Source: Fidelibacterota bacterium (GTDB lineage: Bacteria > Fidelibacterota > UBA2242 > JAFGTP01). Taken from it: a stretch of 9,209 nucleotides of DNA. Below the pieces are notes generated by a model. The model was not told where the DNA came from. It saw nothing but the letters and a program-made list of their open reading frames with translations, and made no database searches. Location: contig JAIPHI010000111.1 of NCBI GenBank assembly GCA_021735285.1, forward strand, positions 1-9,209. The letters are read 5' to 3'. Shown here piece by piece: positions 1 through 6,707 of this stretch. Both the position numbers and the translations under genes were made by a program. The number at the start of each line of letters is the position of its first letter. Positions within the stretch are counted from its first letter, which is position 1.

Positions 1-544
1 TAGATTCAATAATCCGATTAGCTCTTGCTCTAGCATTTTGAGCTGCCAGTCCCAGCAAACTCTCTTTTAATGTATCCAAGCCCTGTTTAAAATATTTTAG
101 ATTGCTATTTTCTATACTGATTCCCTTTTGCGATAGGAAAGCAGGATTGACAGCTAATTCTTCAATAGCATCTAAGCTTGGAGTCAAAATAGAAACTTTT
201 TGGAAAAGGCGTTTTCCAATAATCTTACCCTTTTCATATTCAGGCCGACTATTAACCGGCTGAACATTTATATCATTGAGATCGATATTAGAATTATTTA
301 TAAATTGTTTTAATTGTTCCAAATTACTAGAGATCCGTTCCAGCCCGGACTGATACTCATTCTTACCCACATTTTGATTGAGCTGGAACTCCCATTTAAC
401 CAGATCACATTCAAAATCCCGGGTTGCATAACCGACCACACTTACAGTTTGATCATTAGCACGAGCATTAAAAAAGAAAACACCAAAAATAGTACTGGCC
501 AGAATCAGACCAATGCTTAAAATAATTGCCGGCTTATTATTCAT
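1..544 (-). CDS. SIMPL-domain (DUF541/YggE-like) membrane-anchored protein, C-terminus cut by window edge
   Basis: The reading frame is open from an ATG at 544-542 to the left edge, giving 181 residues without a stop. Residues about 5-25 form a hydrophobic segment (AIILSIGLILASTIFGVFFF) that is an uncleaved signal anchor or signal peptide, so the rest should lie outside the cytoplasmic membrane. Next comes VSVVGYATRDFECDLVKWEF (about 34-53), which matches the opening strand of SIMPL/DUF541 proteins (a V-x-G-x-A block, then a D-x-x-x-W block). The visible end, AAQNARARANRIIES, matches the family's helix rich in A, R and A-x-x-I. Family members are usually about 230-250 residues, so roughly 50-70 residues are missing. 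The start is supported by an AAGGAGT ribosome site 7 bases upstream. The molecular role of SIMPL proteins is poorly defined, and a specific function cannot be given. The gene lies 83 bp downstream of ppdK, beyond a terminator hairpin. Confidence 0.82.
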   Translation of the reverse strand, partial: MNNKPAIILSIGLILASTIFGVFFFNARANDQTVSVVGYATRDFECDLVKWEFQLNQNVGKNEYQSGLERISSNLEQLKQFINNSNIDLNDINVQPVNSRPEYEKGKIIGKRLFQKVSILTPSLDAIEELAVNPAFLSQKGISIENSNLKYFKQGLDTLKESLLGLAAQNARARANRIIES

Positions 545-551
545 TTTATAA

Positions 552-558
552 ACTCCTT
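552..558 (-). promoter_or_regulatory. Ribosome binding site of the SIMPL-domain gene
   Basis: AAGGAGT on the minus strand is a near-perfect Shine-Dalgarno sequence, 7 bases before the ATG at 544. It decides the start of the partial gene. It lies directly downstream of the U-rich tail of the ppdK terminator. Confidence 0.75.
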
Positions 559-571
559 GAAAAATAAATAT

Positions 572-604
572 AAAGGCCGAAGTCTATAAAGAACTTCGGC
601 CTTT
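572..604 (-). terminator. Rho-independent terminator downstream of ppdK
   Basis: A perfect 12-bp stem joins 572-583 (AAAGGCCGAAGT on the plus strand) to 593-604, with a 9-base loop. The core GGCCGAAGT is GC-rich in an AT-rich gap. Read on the minus strand, the stem is followed by TTTATATTTATTTTT, a good U-rich tail. It starts 24 bases after the ppdK stop codon, as expected for the end of that transcript. On the plus strand the tail is only TTTT within the stem end, so activity in that direction would be weaker. Confidence 0.88.
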
Positions 605-627
605 TGTATATTGAAATTAGTATTATA

Positions 628-3348
628 TTACTCTTCTTCCACAGCAGCCTGAGCAGCAGCGACGCGTGCAATTGGGACACGGAAGGGTGAACAACTGACA
701 TAATTCATACCGACTTTATGGCAGAATTTGACAGAAGCAGGTTCACCACCATGTTCGCCACAGATACCAACTTTTAATTCAGGACGTGTCTTACGACCTT
801 TTTTGGTACCCATTTCCACCAATTGACCAACGCCTGTCTGATCAAGAACCTGAAACGGATCATGGTCCAGAACACCAATTTCCTTGTAAATATCAAGGAA
901 TTTACCAGCGTCATCACGAGAATAACCAAAGGTCATCTGAGTAAGGTCATTTGTTCCGAAGGAGAAAAATTCAGCTTCTTCGGCAACTTCGTCAGCAGTT
1001 AAGGCAGCTCTTGGAATCTCGATCATTGTACCAACACTGTATTCAACTTCAGTGCCTTTTTCTTCAAATACCTCTTTAGCAACTCTATCGATCACTTCTT
1101 TCTGGAGTGTGAACTCTTTCTTTGTACCAATCAGGGGAACCATGATCTCCGGTTTAGCATCAATGCCATCTTCTTTGCAATTTACGGCTGCTTCCAGAAT
1201 TGCGCGAGTTTGCATTTCTGTGATTTCCGGATAAGTGTTTCCCAGACGGCAACCACGATGACCCAGCATGGGGTTGATCTCTTTGAGAGATTCAACTTTA
1301 GCTTTTACTTCCTCGGCTGAAACGCCAAGTTCGTCTGCCATCTCTTTTTGATTCTTTTCTTCGTGAGGAACAAATTCATGGAGAGGAGGATCAAGCAGTC
1401 TAACAGTGACCGGATAACCGTCCATTGCTTCGAAGATTCCTTCGAAATCTTCCCGCTGCATTGGCAGCAATTTTATAAGTGCTTTACGACGACCTTCTTC
1501 ATCGTCAGCAAGAATCATTTCACGAACGGCTTTGATTCTTTCACCTTCGAAGAACATATGTTCTGTCCTGGTCAGACCAATACCAGTGGCACCGAATTCA
1601 ATAGCTTTTGCAGCATCTCCCGGTGTATCAGCATTAGTTCTAACACCTAGTTTTCTATATTTATCAGCAAGTTCCATGATTCTTTCAAAATCACCACTGA
1701 TTTCAGGATCAACTGTTTTTACTTTGCCTTTAATAACTGCACCGGTATTACCACTCAATGAAATCCATTCGCCTTCTTTGATTTCATAATCATTGATCTT
1801 CATAACACGTTCATGATAATCGATTTCAACTTCACCAGCACCAGCAACACAGCATTTACCCATACCACGCGCAACAACAGCTGCGTGGGATGTCATTCCA
1901 CCACGCGCAGTCATGATACCTTCTGCAGCATTCATACCAGCTACATCTTCAGGAGATGTTTCTACTCGGGCTAGAATCACTTTTTCGCCTTTTTCGGCCC
2001 ATTCTTCTGCTTCATCAGCAAAGAAAACTACTTTACCAGTAGCAGCGCCAGGAGAAGCCGGAAGGCCTTTTGTCATTACCTCAGCGTCTTTTTCAGCCTG
2101 CTTGTCAAAAACAGGATGTAACAATTCTTCTAATTTATTAGGTTCGATGCGTTTTAAAGCTGTTTTTTCATCGATCATGTCTTCATCGAGCATGTCGATT
2201 GCCATTTTCAACATAGCAGCACCGGTTCTTTTTCCTGTTCGGGTTTGCAGTATCCATAAACGGCCTTCCTGAATGGTAAACTCGAGATCCTGCATATCGC
2301 TATAATGATCTTCCAACTTTTGCTGAACTTCGTCCAGTTCTTTGTAAACTTCAGGCATTAACTCTTCCAGAGAAGGATATTCTTCTTTTCTTTCTTCTTC
2401 TGAAATATCATTCCTTTCTGCCCATCTTTTTGAACCTACTATATTAATTTCCTGCGGAGTACGAACGCCGGCTACAACATCTTCACCCTGTGCATTTACC
2501 AGAAATTCGCCATTGAAACGATTTTCTCCGGTTGCAGCGTCACGGGTAAAGGCAACACCAGTTGCAGAATTTTCACCCATGTTACCATAGACCATGGCCT
2601 GTACATTTACAGCAGTTCCCATATCATCGGGGATGCCATTCATTGCACGATATTTTTCAGCACGAGGATTGTCCCAGCTACCGAATACAGCACCGATCGA
2701 ATCCCAGAGCTGTTCCCATGGATCAGTTGGAAATTCCTGACCAGAGTATTCTTTTGTAATTTCTTTGAAACGTTCTACTAATTTTTTGAGATCTTCAGTA
2801 TCGAGTTCCGTATCGTTTTCTACGCCTTTTTCATCTTTAGCTTCTTGAATAGCTTCTTCAAAAGGATCATGATGATCACCTTCTTTAGGCTCGATTCCAA
2901 GTACAACGTCACCAAACATCTGGATGAAACGACGATATGAATCCCAGGCAAATCTGGGGTTACCGGTTTTCTTGGCCATACCTTCGACAGTGACATCATT
3001 GAGACCCAAATTTAGAACAGTATCCATCATGCCGGGCATACTGATAGCAGCACCGGAACGTACGGAAACAAGAAGCGGATCTTCTTCATCACCAAAGTCT
3101 TTACCCATAATATCTTCGACATGGTGAATACCTTCTTCCACTTCATCTTTAATTTTTGGAAATGTTTTCTCTTCACCTTCTTCCACATACTGAGTACATA
3201 TGTCAGTAGTGATTGTAAAGCCAGGTGGGACAGGAATACCAATTCTGCTCATTTCAGCAAGATTAGCACCCTTACCACCAAGTAAGGCTTTTTGGCTGGT
3301 TCTGCCGTCTGCATCGCCAGCACCAAATAGATAAACTGATTTTGCCAT
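628..3348 (-). CDS. ppdK: Pyruvate, phosphate dikinase
   Basis: The 906-residue cytoplasmic enzyme interconverts pyruvate, ATP and phosphate with PEP, AMP and pyrophosphate. Many fermenters use it to make PEP in gluconeogenesis or to conserve energy in glycolysis. The N-terminal ATP-grasp domain (about 1-370) shows LLGGKGANLAEM (22-33), IPVPPGFTIT (38-47) and SVRSGAAISMPGMMDTVLNLG (95-115). The phosphohistidine domain carries GGMTSHAAVVARGMGK (483-498) with catalytic His488. Thr486 sits two residues before it, at the position phosphorylated by the PDRP regulator in other bacteria and plants. The C-terminal PEP/pyruvate TIM barrel (about 560-900) shows LLDPPLHEF (651-659), GHRGCRLG (696-703), GTNDLTQMTFGYSRDD (798-813) and GICGEHGGEP (861-870) with catalytic Cys863. 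All key residues are present and the length is normal to slightly long. An AGAGG ribosome site 7 bases upstream supports the start. The protein is visibly rich in Glu/Asp, more so than its neighbours. No PDRP gene is in the window. Confidence 0.98.
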   Translation of the reverse strand: MAKSVYLFGAGDADGRTSQKALLGGKGANLAEMSRIGIPVPPGFTITTDICTQYVEEGEEKTFPKIKDEVEEGIHHVEDIMGKDFGDEEDPLLVSVRSGAAISMPGMMDTVLNLGLNDVTVEGMAKKTGNPRFAWDSYRRFIQMFGDVVLGIEPKEGDHHDPFEEAIQEAKDEKGVENDTELDTEDLKKLVERFKEITKEYSGQEFPTDPWEQLWDSIGAVFGSWDNPRAEKYRAMNGIPDDMGTAVNVQAMVYGNMGENSATGVAFTRDAATGENRFNGEFLVNAQGEDVVAGVRTPQEINIVGSKRWAERNDISEEERKEEYPSLEELMPEVYKELDEVQQKLEDHYSDMQDLEFTIQEGRLWILQTRTGKRTGAAMLKMAIDMLDEDMIDEKTALKRIEPNKLEELLHPVFDKQAEKDAEVMTKGLPASPGAATGKVVFFADEAEEWAEKGEKVILARVETSPEDVAGMNAAEGIMTARGGMTSHAAVVARGMGKCCVAGAGEVEIDYHERVMKINDYEIKEGEWISLSGNTGAVIKGKVKTVDPEISGDFERIMELADKYRKLGVRTNADTPGDAAKAIEFGATGIGLTRTEHMFFEGERIKAVREMILADDEEGRRKALIKLLPMQREDFEGIFEAMDGYPVTVRLLDPPLHEFVPHEEKNQKEMADELGVSAEEVKAKVESLKEINPMLGHRGCRLGNTYPEITEMQTRAILEAAVNCKEDGIDAKPEIMVPLIGTKKEFTLQKEVIDRVAKEVFEEKGTEVEYSVGTMIEIPRAALTADEVAEEAEFFSFGTNDLTQMTFGYSRDDAGKFLDIYKEIGVLDHDPFQVLDQTGVGQLVEMGTKKGRKTRPELKVGICGEHGGEPASVKFCHKVGMNYVSCSPFRVPIARVAAAQAAVEEE

Positions 3349-3355
3349 TTTTTTA

Positions 3356-3360
3356 CCTCT
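3356..3360 (-). promoter_or_regulatory. Ribosome binding site of ppdK
   Basis: AGAGG on the minus strand lies 7 bases before the ATG at 3348 (context AAGAGGT, then an A-run). The spacing is good, and the site fixes the start at MAKSVYLFGAG, which agrees with the usual N-terminus of the family. Confidence 0.7.
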
Positions 3361-3391
3361 TGTTTATATTTTCACAGCACCAAATCCCACA

Positions 3392-3420
3392 AGTTTAATA
3401 ACATTTTAGCCTAATTGCAA
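3392..3420 (-). promoter_or_regulatory. Candidate proximal sigma-70 promoter of ppdK
   Basis: On the minus strand TTGCAA (3420-3415) and TAAACT (3397-3392) are 17 bp apart. Each matches 4 of 6 consensus positions. A start near 3385 would give a leader of about 37 bases ending in the ppdK ribosome site. The site lies between the arms of a 6-bp inverted repeat (AGCACC at 3376-3381, GGTGCT at 3426-3431). AT-rich DNA gives such matches by chance, so this is tentative. Confidence 0.3.
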
Positions 3421-3550
3421 GAAACGGTGCTAAGTTTAACACAATTTTAAAATTTATATTAATTTTGACTTTAAAAGACATGCGTAACTATTACTTATAT
3501 TACTAATTAGAATCAAATCCTCTTATCTATTAGAGTAAAATTCTTCTTTT

Positions 3551-3579
3551 ATGTTACAGAAAATTTATGACTATGTCAA
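3551..3579 (-). promoter_or_regulatory. Candidate distal sigma-70 promoter of ppdK
   Basis: On the minus strand a perfect TTGACA (3579-3574) is followed after exactly 17 bp by TAACAT (3556-3551, 4 of 6). This is the best -35 match found in the gap between ppdK and the dipeptidase gene. A start near 3544 would leave a leader of about 195 bases before ppdK. It is a motif match only. Confidence 0.42.
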
Positions 3580-3657
3580 AAATTTTTAACAATTTATACT
3601 TTGCCCTTTACATCCAGATACGGTCTAATGTCTCAAACTTTTAAATTATTTCTTCCA

Positions 3658-3675
3658 ATAATGTTTTAACATTAT
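3658..3675. repeat. Short perfect inverted repeat, possible operator
   Basis: ATAATGTT at 3658-3665 and AACATTAT at 3668-3675 are exact reverse complements with 2 bases between. The element lies about 80 bp upstream of the TTGACA box of the distal ppdK promoter candidate. It lacks GC pairs and a T-run, so it fits a protein-binding dyad better than a terminator. Chance in AT-rich DNA is a real alternative. Confidence 0.3.
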
Positions 3676-3747
3676 CTGACAAAATATTTAATATCCCAAT
3701 TTAAAATATTAACAGAGTTATTTTTTTTGGAGAAACAAGTTTATTAA

Positions 3748-5361
3748 TCAGAACTTTTCATCATATTTAGTCCAGAGCATATCTCCCATTTCCCAGGCTT
3801 TTTTTACCACTTCTTGACCTCTCTTATTGGTATAATCTGTCAGAAAGCGTATAGCTTTTTCAGGATCTTTTTCATAAAGTTGCATCGCTTTAGCTTCGAT
3901 ACTTTTCTGGCGAGCAAACATTTCAGACTGAACCATATCCCATTCTTTTTGAACATCTTTGACCATATCTCTGAACCTCTGAGCTGTAAGAGTTCCCAAA
4001 CGGTTGAAAGCCCACCAGGCTGATTTTCTGGTAAATCCATTTTCCCGGCCGGGTGTTTTATAGCTTTGTGGAAGATCAGTTACACCGGAATAGACAGGAA
4101 TATAAACTGAAGTTGCCACATTGTCCAGAGCAAGCCAGACAACTCCCCCGATTTCATCCGGCATGGATTCCCGGGATTGAGTAATTGTAGCGTACATAGT
4201 GTACCAGCGGGCAATTTGTCTTTCCCCGCGCCATCCCCAACCTCCATTTATATTGAAGAGGCGATTCATTTCATATGGCATAAAAGGGTTTGAAAAAGGC
4301 GAGACAATAGTTTCGTCGTCCTCATTGACCTGAGTTAAATTAGCCCAGACATCAAATCTTGTCCCTTGATAATAATCCCGAAAAATTTGTACTAATTTAT
4401 CTCTCGTCACTAATGTATCAGGCTTCACAGAAAAAGGATAGTTCTCTGCATTGGGATGCAAGTCTAATGAAGGAGCTACCAGGTCGAAAACCCGCCACTC
4501 TCTGCGGCGAGTTGACATCGATTCCCGGCTTTCTGGAGAATAAGCATAGCAAAATTCAAATTCACCATTTTCAGGATTCCACCAACCACTATCCTGAGCA
4601 ACTTTGTAAACATTGTCGGAAGCCATAAAATAATCGGGCTTATTCGGATCGATTTGTCGAATTCGGCTACCATTCGCCACTACTGAAACATGGCCATCAG
4701 GAACCCGCCGGGCTACCCAAACTGCTCCGGTTTTACCTTTGCCAGGGCCAACTATTTCAAAGTGCCAGACTTCTTTTGTATCGGCTATTGTCAAACACTC
4801 TCCGTAATCATTGTAACCGTACTTTTTGGTAAGACTATCAGCCAGTCTGATTGCACCCCGGGCTGTTTGGCAGCGTTCTATCATTAGATGAACCAATTGC
4901 TGACAATCGATTAAGCCCGCTTCCTTGGCCCTTAGGGTTTCCCGGCCACCAAAAGTAGATTCACCAATTGCCAATTGGTGCTCATTCATGCAGGGATAAG
5001 CAGTATCGATAAATTTATATGTATGTCGTGCTTGAGGAATTGTGCCGATCTTCTTTTGACGGTAGGTAGGCATTGCCAGAGAATCATAATTAACACGCTG
5101 CTCCATTGTATCTTTTGCTCCAACTGCATAATCTCTAGCCGGGGCAATATCAAGCCAGGAGCGGGTGCGATGGCTATCGCAGGTATGCGAGGTGGTAACA
5201 GAATTTGAAGCGGAAGCATCTCGTCCTACTGTTACAGAGGTACAGCCATCAGGTGTACTACCGGCCCAATCAGGGTGTTCGGCCTGGATTAAAATTATAA
5301 ATGAAAAAACACCGACGAAAATCAGGACACTTTTCAACATTCTTTGTTGAATAATTTGCAT
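3748..5361 (-). CDS. Secreted peptidase family C69 (dipeptidase, PepD-like)
   Basis: The 537-residue protein belongs to the Ntn-hydrolase peptidase family C69 (PF03577), which cleaves dipeptides and short peptides with an N-terminal cysteine nucleophile. Residues about 9-27 form a signal peptide (LKSVLIFVGVFSFIILIQA), so it should be exported. After it comes a short stretch ending in DGCTSVTVGRDAS, where Cys40 is the expected nucleophile; processing would have to expose it. Other family marks are TSHTCDSHRTRSW (57-69), IAPARDYAVG (72-81), MNEHQLAIGESTFGGR (125-140), YGECLTIADTKEVWHFEIVG (186-205) and PDGHVSVVANGSRI (221-234). The C-terminal 50 or so residues look helical and charged. Length is normal for the family. 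Two in-frame Met codons exist (1 and 8); a GGGAG site 6 bases before the first supports Met1. Its own promoter-like motif suggests separate transcription from queG. Substrate range cannot be read from sequence. Confidence 0.92.
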   Translation of the reverse strand: MQIIQQRMLKSVLIFVGVFSFIILIQAEHPDWAGSTPDGCTSVTVGRDASASNSVTTSHTCDSHRTRSWLDIAPARDYAVGAKDTMEQRVNYDSLAMPTYRQKKIGTIPQARHTYKFIDTAYPCMNEHQLAIGESTFGGRETLRAKEAGLIDCQQLVHLMIERCQTARGAIRLADSLTKKYGYNDYGECLTIADTKEVWHFEIVGPGKGKTGAVWVARRVPDGHVSVVANGSRIRQIDPNKPDYFMASDNVYKVAQDSGWWNPENGEFEFCYAYSPESRESMSTRRREWRVFDLVAPSLDLHPNAENYPFSVKPDTLVTRDKLVQIFRDYYQGTRFDVWANLTQVNEDDETIVSPFSNPFMPYEMNRLFNINGGWGWRGERQIARWYTMYATITQSRESMPDEIGGVVWLALDNVATSVYIPVYSGVTDLPQSYKTPGRENGFTRKSAWWAFNRLGTLTAQRFRDMVKDVQKEWDMVQSEMFARQKSIEAKAMQLYEKDPEKAIRFLTDYTNKRGQEVVKKAWEMGDMLWTKYDEKF

Positions 5362-5367
5362 ATTCTT

Positions 5368-5372
5368 CTCCC
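5368..5372 (-). promoter_or_regulatory. Ribosome binding site of the C69 peptidase gene
   Basis: GGGAG on the minus strand lies 6 bases before the ATG at 5361 (context GCGGGAGAAG). It favours Met1 over the in-frame Met8. Confidence 0.65.
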
Positions 5373-5398
5373 GCTAATAATTAATTTGATCTCGTTAT

Positions 5399-5428
5399 AT
5401 TGTAGGATAATAATTATTTAAAATGCAA
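5399..5428 (-). promoter_or_regulatory. Candidate sigma-70 promoter of the C69 peptidase gene
   Basis: On the minus strand TACAAT (5404-5399) matches the -10 box at 5 of 6 positions. TTGCAT (5428-5423) lies 18 bp upstream as a weak -35 box. Transcription from about 5392 would give a leader of about 31 bases. The -10 match is good and the -35 match poor. Confidence 0.38.
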
Positions 5429-5592
5429 AACTTCAATACATTAATAGTCGCTTTAGAATTGATTTTTATCTACTCCTATACTCTCCAGCTCAACCATTTT
5501 TGAGAAATTATCACTCTGAAAAATAACACTTTCATCTCAAAACTTTTGTAGTTGAAAATATAGAGGTTATAAGAGCCGAATGCAAAGAAAAT

Positions 5593-6522
5593 TTATTTTT
5601 TTATTGCTTCGTCGAGGGTCTCGAGATTACGCATTAATCGATCATATCCCAGACGTTTAAAAACACTATTTTGAAAGGCTTTTTTAAATTCTTCACGAGT
5701 CACATTGGCCCATTCTTGATATGATTTTCTTAAAAATTCTTTTTTAGAATAAAAGCGTTCATCATGCGTTTTTTTTACCCATTTTTTATTATAGGGGCAA
5801 ATTGCAAGACATGCATCACAACCATATAAAGCATCACCAATCAGTTGGGCTTCATTCTTATTAAAACCACCTTTTTTTTCGATAGTGAGGTAGGATAGAC
5901 ATTTATTAGAATTGTGGGTGTAAGCACTCTCCAGAGCTCCTGTGGGACAATTATCGATACACAAAGTACAATCTCCACATTTACCAGCGATAGGAGAACC
6001 ATATTTCTCCATCTTTTTGTTTAATAATAGAATTCCCAGAAAACAGTAACTACCCATTCCTTTTACAATGAGCATATTGTTCTTACCTAACCAGCCTAAA
6101 CCCGCTTCGACTGCATAGCCTCGTTCCAAAACCGGACCGGTGTCAACATATATTTTATGCACTAAATTGGAGTACTGCTTTTTAAGGCACTCAAATACTT
6201 GTTCTAATTTAGATGCGACAACTTTGTGATAATTATCTCCATAGGCATAGACGGACACATAAGGGATATCAGGCCTTCTTATAGGGGTGGAATAATAATT
6301 ATCCGCCACTACAATGACAGACTCACACCAGGGGAATCTTTGCCTAATATTAGTTCGCTGCTCAGGATTTCTTTGGATCCAATCCATGCCGGCAAAATAT
6401 TTTTCCCTTAGCCATTCTCTAAACCGTACTTCCCATTTTTCAGGCAAAACCGGTCTTGTAGCACCCCAGTTTCGAAGACCTGACTTTTCAACACAATTGT
6501 TAACAATTTGATTTGATATCAT
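5593..6522 (-). CDS. queG: Epoxyqueuosine reductase (short form)
   Basis: QueG reduces epoxyqueuosine to queuosine at the wobble position of tRNAs with GUN anticodons, using cobalamin and two [4Fe-4S] clusters. The 309-residue protein shows the active-site block DTGPVLERGYAVEAGLGWLGKN (127-148), with Asp127 as the expected proton donor. All eight cluster cysteines are visible: C182, C185, C188 and C192 in the ferredoxin-like CGDCTLCIDNCPTGAL stretch, C208 in KCLSYLTIEKKG, and C235, C238 and C242 in GCDACLAICPYNK. It ends soon after the second cluster and lacks the C-terminal HEAT-like extension of the roughly 380-residue E. coli and B. subtilis proteins. Shorter forms are common in Bacteroidetes-like lineages. 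No Shine-Dalgarno sequence precedes the ATG; the leader is almost pure A and T. No other queuosine gene is in the window. Confidence 0.95.
   Translation of the reverse strand: MISNQIVNNCVEKSGLRNWGATRPVLPEKWEVRFREWLREKYFAGMDWIQRNPEQRTNIRQRFPWCESVIVVADNYYSTPIRRPDIPYVSVYAYGDNYHKVVASKLEQVFECLKKQYSNLVHKIYVDTGPVLERGYAVEAGLGWLGKNNMLIVKGMGSYCFLGILLLNKKMEKYGSPIAGKCGDCTLCIDNCPTGALESAYTHNSNKCLSYLTIEKKGGFNKNEAQLIGDALYGCDACLAICPYNKKWVKKTHDERFYSKKEFLRKSYQEWANVTREEFKKAFQNSVFKRLGYDRLMRNLETLDEAIKK
6495..6508. repeat. Perfect 14-bp palindrome in the first codons of queG
   Basis: AATTGTTAACAATT is an exact palindrome within codons 5-10 of queG, about 15 bases inside the gene. As RNA it could form a small AT-rich hairpin near the start codon; as DNA it could be a dyad bound by a regulator. 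A coding coincidence (Gln-Ile-Val-Asn-Asn) is also possible. Confidence 0.4.
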
Positions 6523-6574
6523 ATATATTTATTATTATTGTATTTATCTTGTTTAAAATGGCGCTATTACTCAC

Positions 6575-6604
6575 TATATACAATCACACTCAGAAAGTTT
6601 TCAA
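6575..6604 (-). promoter_or_regulatory. Candidate sigma-70 promoter of queG
   Basis: On the minus strand TTGAAA (6604-6599, 5 of 6) and TATATA (6580-6575, 4 of 6) are 18 bp apart. A start near 6568 gives a leader of about 45 bases. I see no preQ1 riboswitch in that leader. Confidence 0.4.
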
Positions 6605-6648
6605 CATTTTGTTAATAATCCCATAACTTTATACATGCAGAAATATAT

Positions 6649-6677
6649 TTGATAATTGGCACAAATTAAAATAATTT
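6649..6677 (+). promoter_or_regulatory. Weak candidate promoter of the phosphatase-kinase operon
   Basis: TTGATA (6649-6654, 5 of 6) is followed after 17 bp by TAATTT (6672-6677, only 3 of 6). The -10 box is poor. The true promoter must lie somewhere in the 185-bp divergent gap at 6523-6707, but no candidate stands out. Confidence 0.2.
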
Positions 6678-6692
6678 ATCGTTCAAATTTTA

Positions 6693-6701
6693 GAGGAAAG
6701 G
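6693..6701 (+). promoter_or_regulatory. Ribosome binding site deciding a TTG start
   Basis: GAGGAAAGG lies before TTG at 6708: GAGG ends 11 bases upstream and AAAGG ends 6 bases upstream. No ATG or GTG precedes the conserved P-loop at a suitable distance, so the purine-rich site supports the TTG start. Confidence 0.6.
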
Positions 6702-6707
6702 CGAGCT

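Larger units (their letters stand above)
3349..3747. other. Intergenic region between the dipeptidase gene and ppdK
   Basis: This is a very AT-rich 399-bp gap with no convincing gene on either strand. It holds two candidate ppdK promoters and the ppdK ribosome site. It also has an AT-only inverted repeat (3658-3675) and a longer imperfect AT-rich inverted repeat around 3682-3710. I see no GC-rich hairpin followed by a U-run after the dipeptidase stop, so how that transcript ends is unclear. I recognise no riboswitch. Confidence 0.6.

Noticed and set aside
314..520. 68-codon plus-strand open frame within the SIMPL gene
   Set aside because: It is antisense to a frame with clear SIMPL-domain similarity, has no ribosome site and no recognisable protein character.
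1348..2272. Plus-strand open frames of 85-119 codons inside ppdK
   Set aside because: They are antisense shadows of a highly conserved gene, with low-complexity Ser/Phe-rich translations that mirror Glu/Lys codons on the other strand.
3027..3242. 71-codon minus-strand frame overlapping ppdK out of frame
   Set aside because: The intact ppdK frame spans it without any frameshift; it is an alternate-frame shadow.
3656..3712. AT-rich inverted repeats downstream of the C69 peptidase gene as a terminator
   Set aside because: The stems contain almost no GC pairs and no U-run follows on the minus strand, so they do not meet the usual pattern.
6523..6600. preQ1 riboswitch in the queG leader
   Set aside because: I found no preQ1-type hairpin with the C-rich loop and A-rich tail; QueG genes often lack one.
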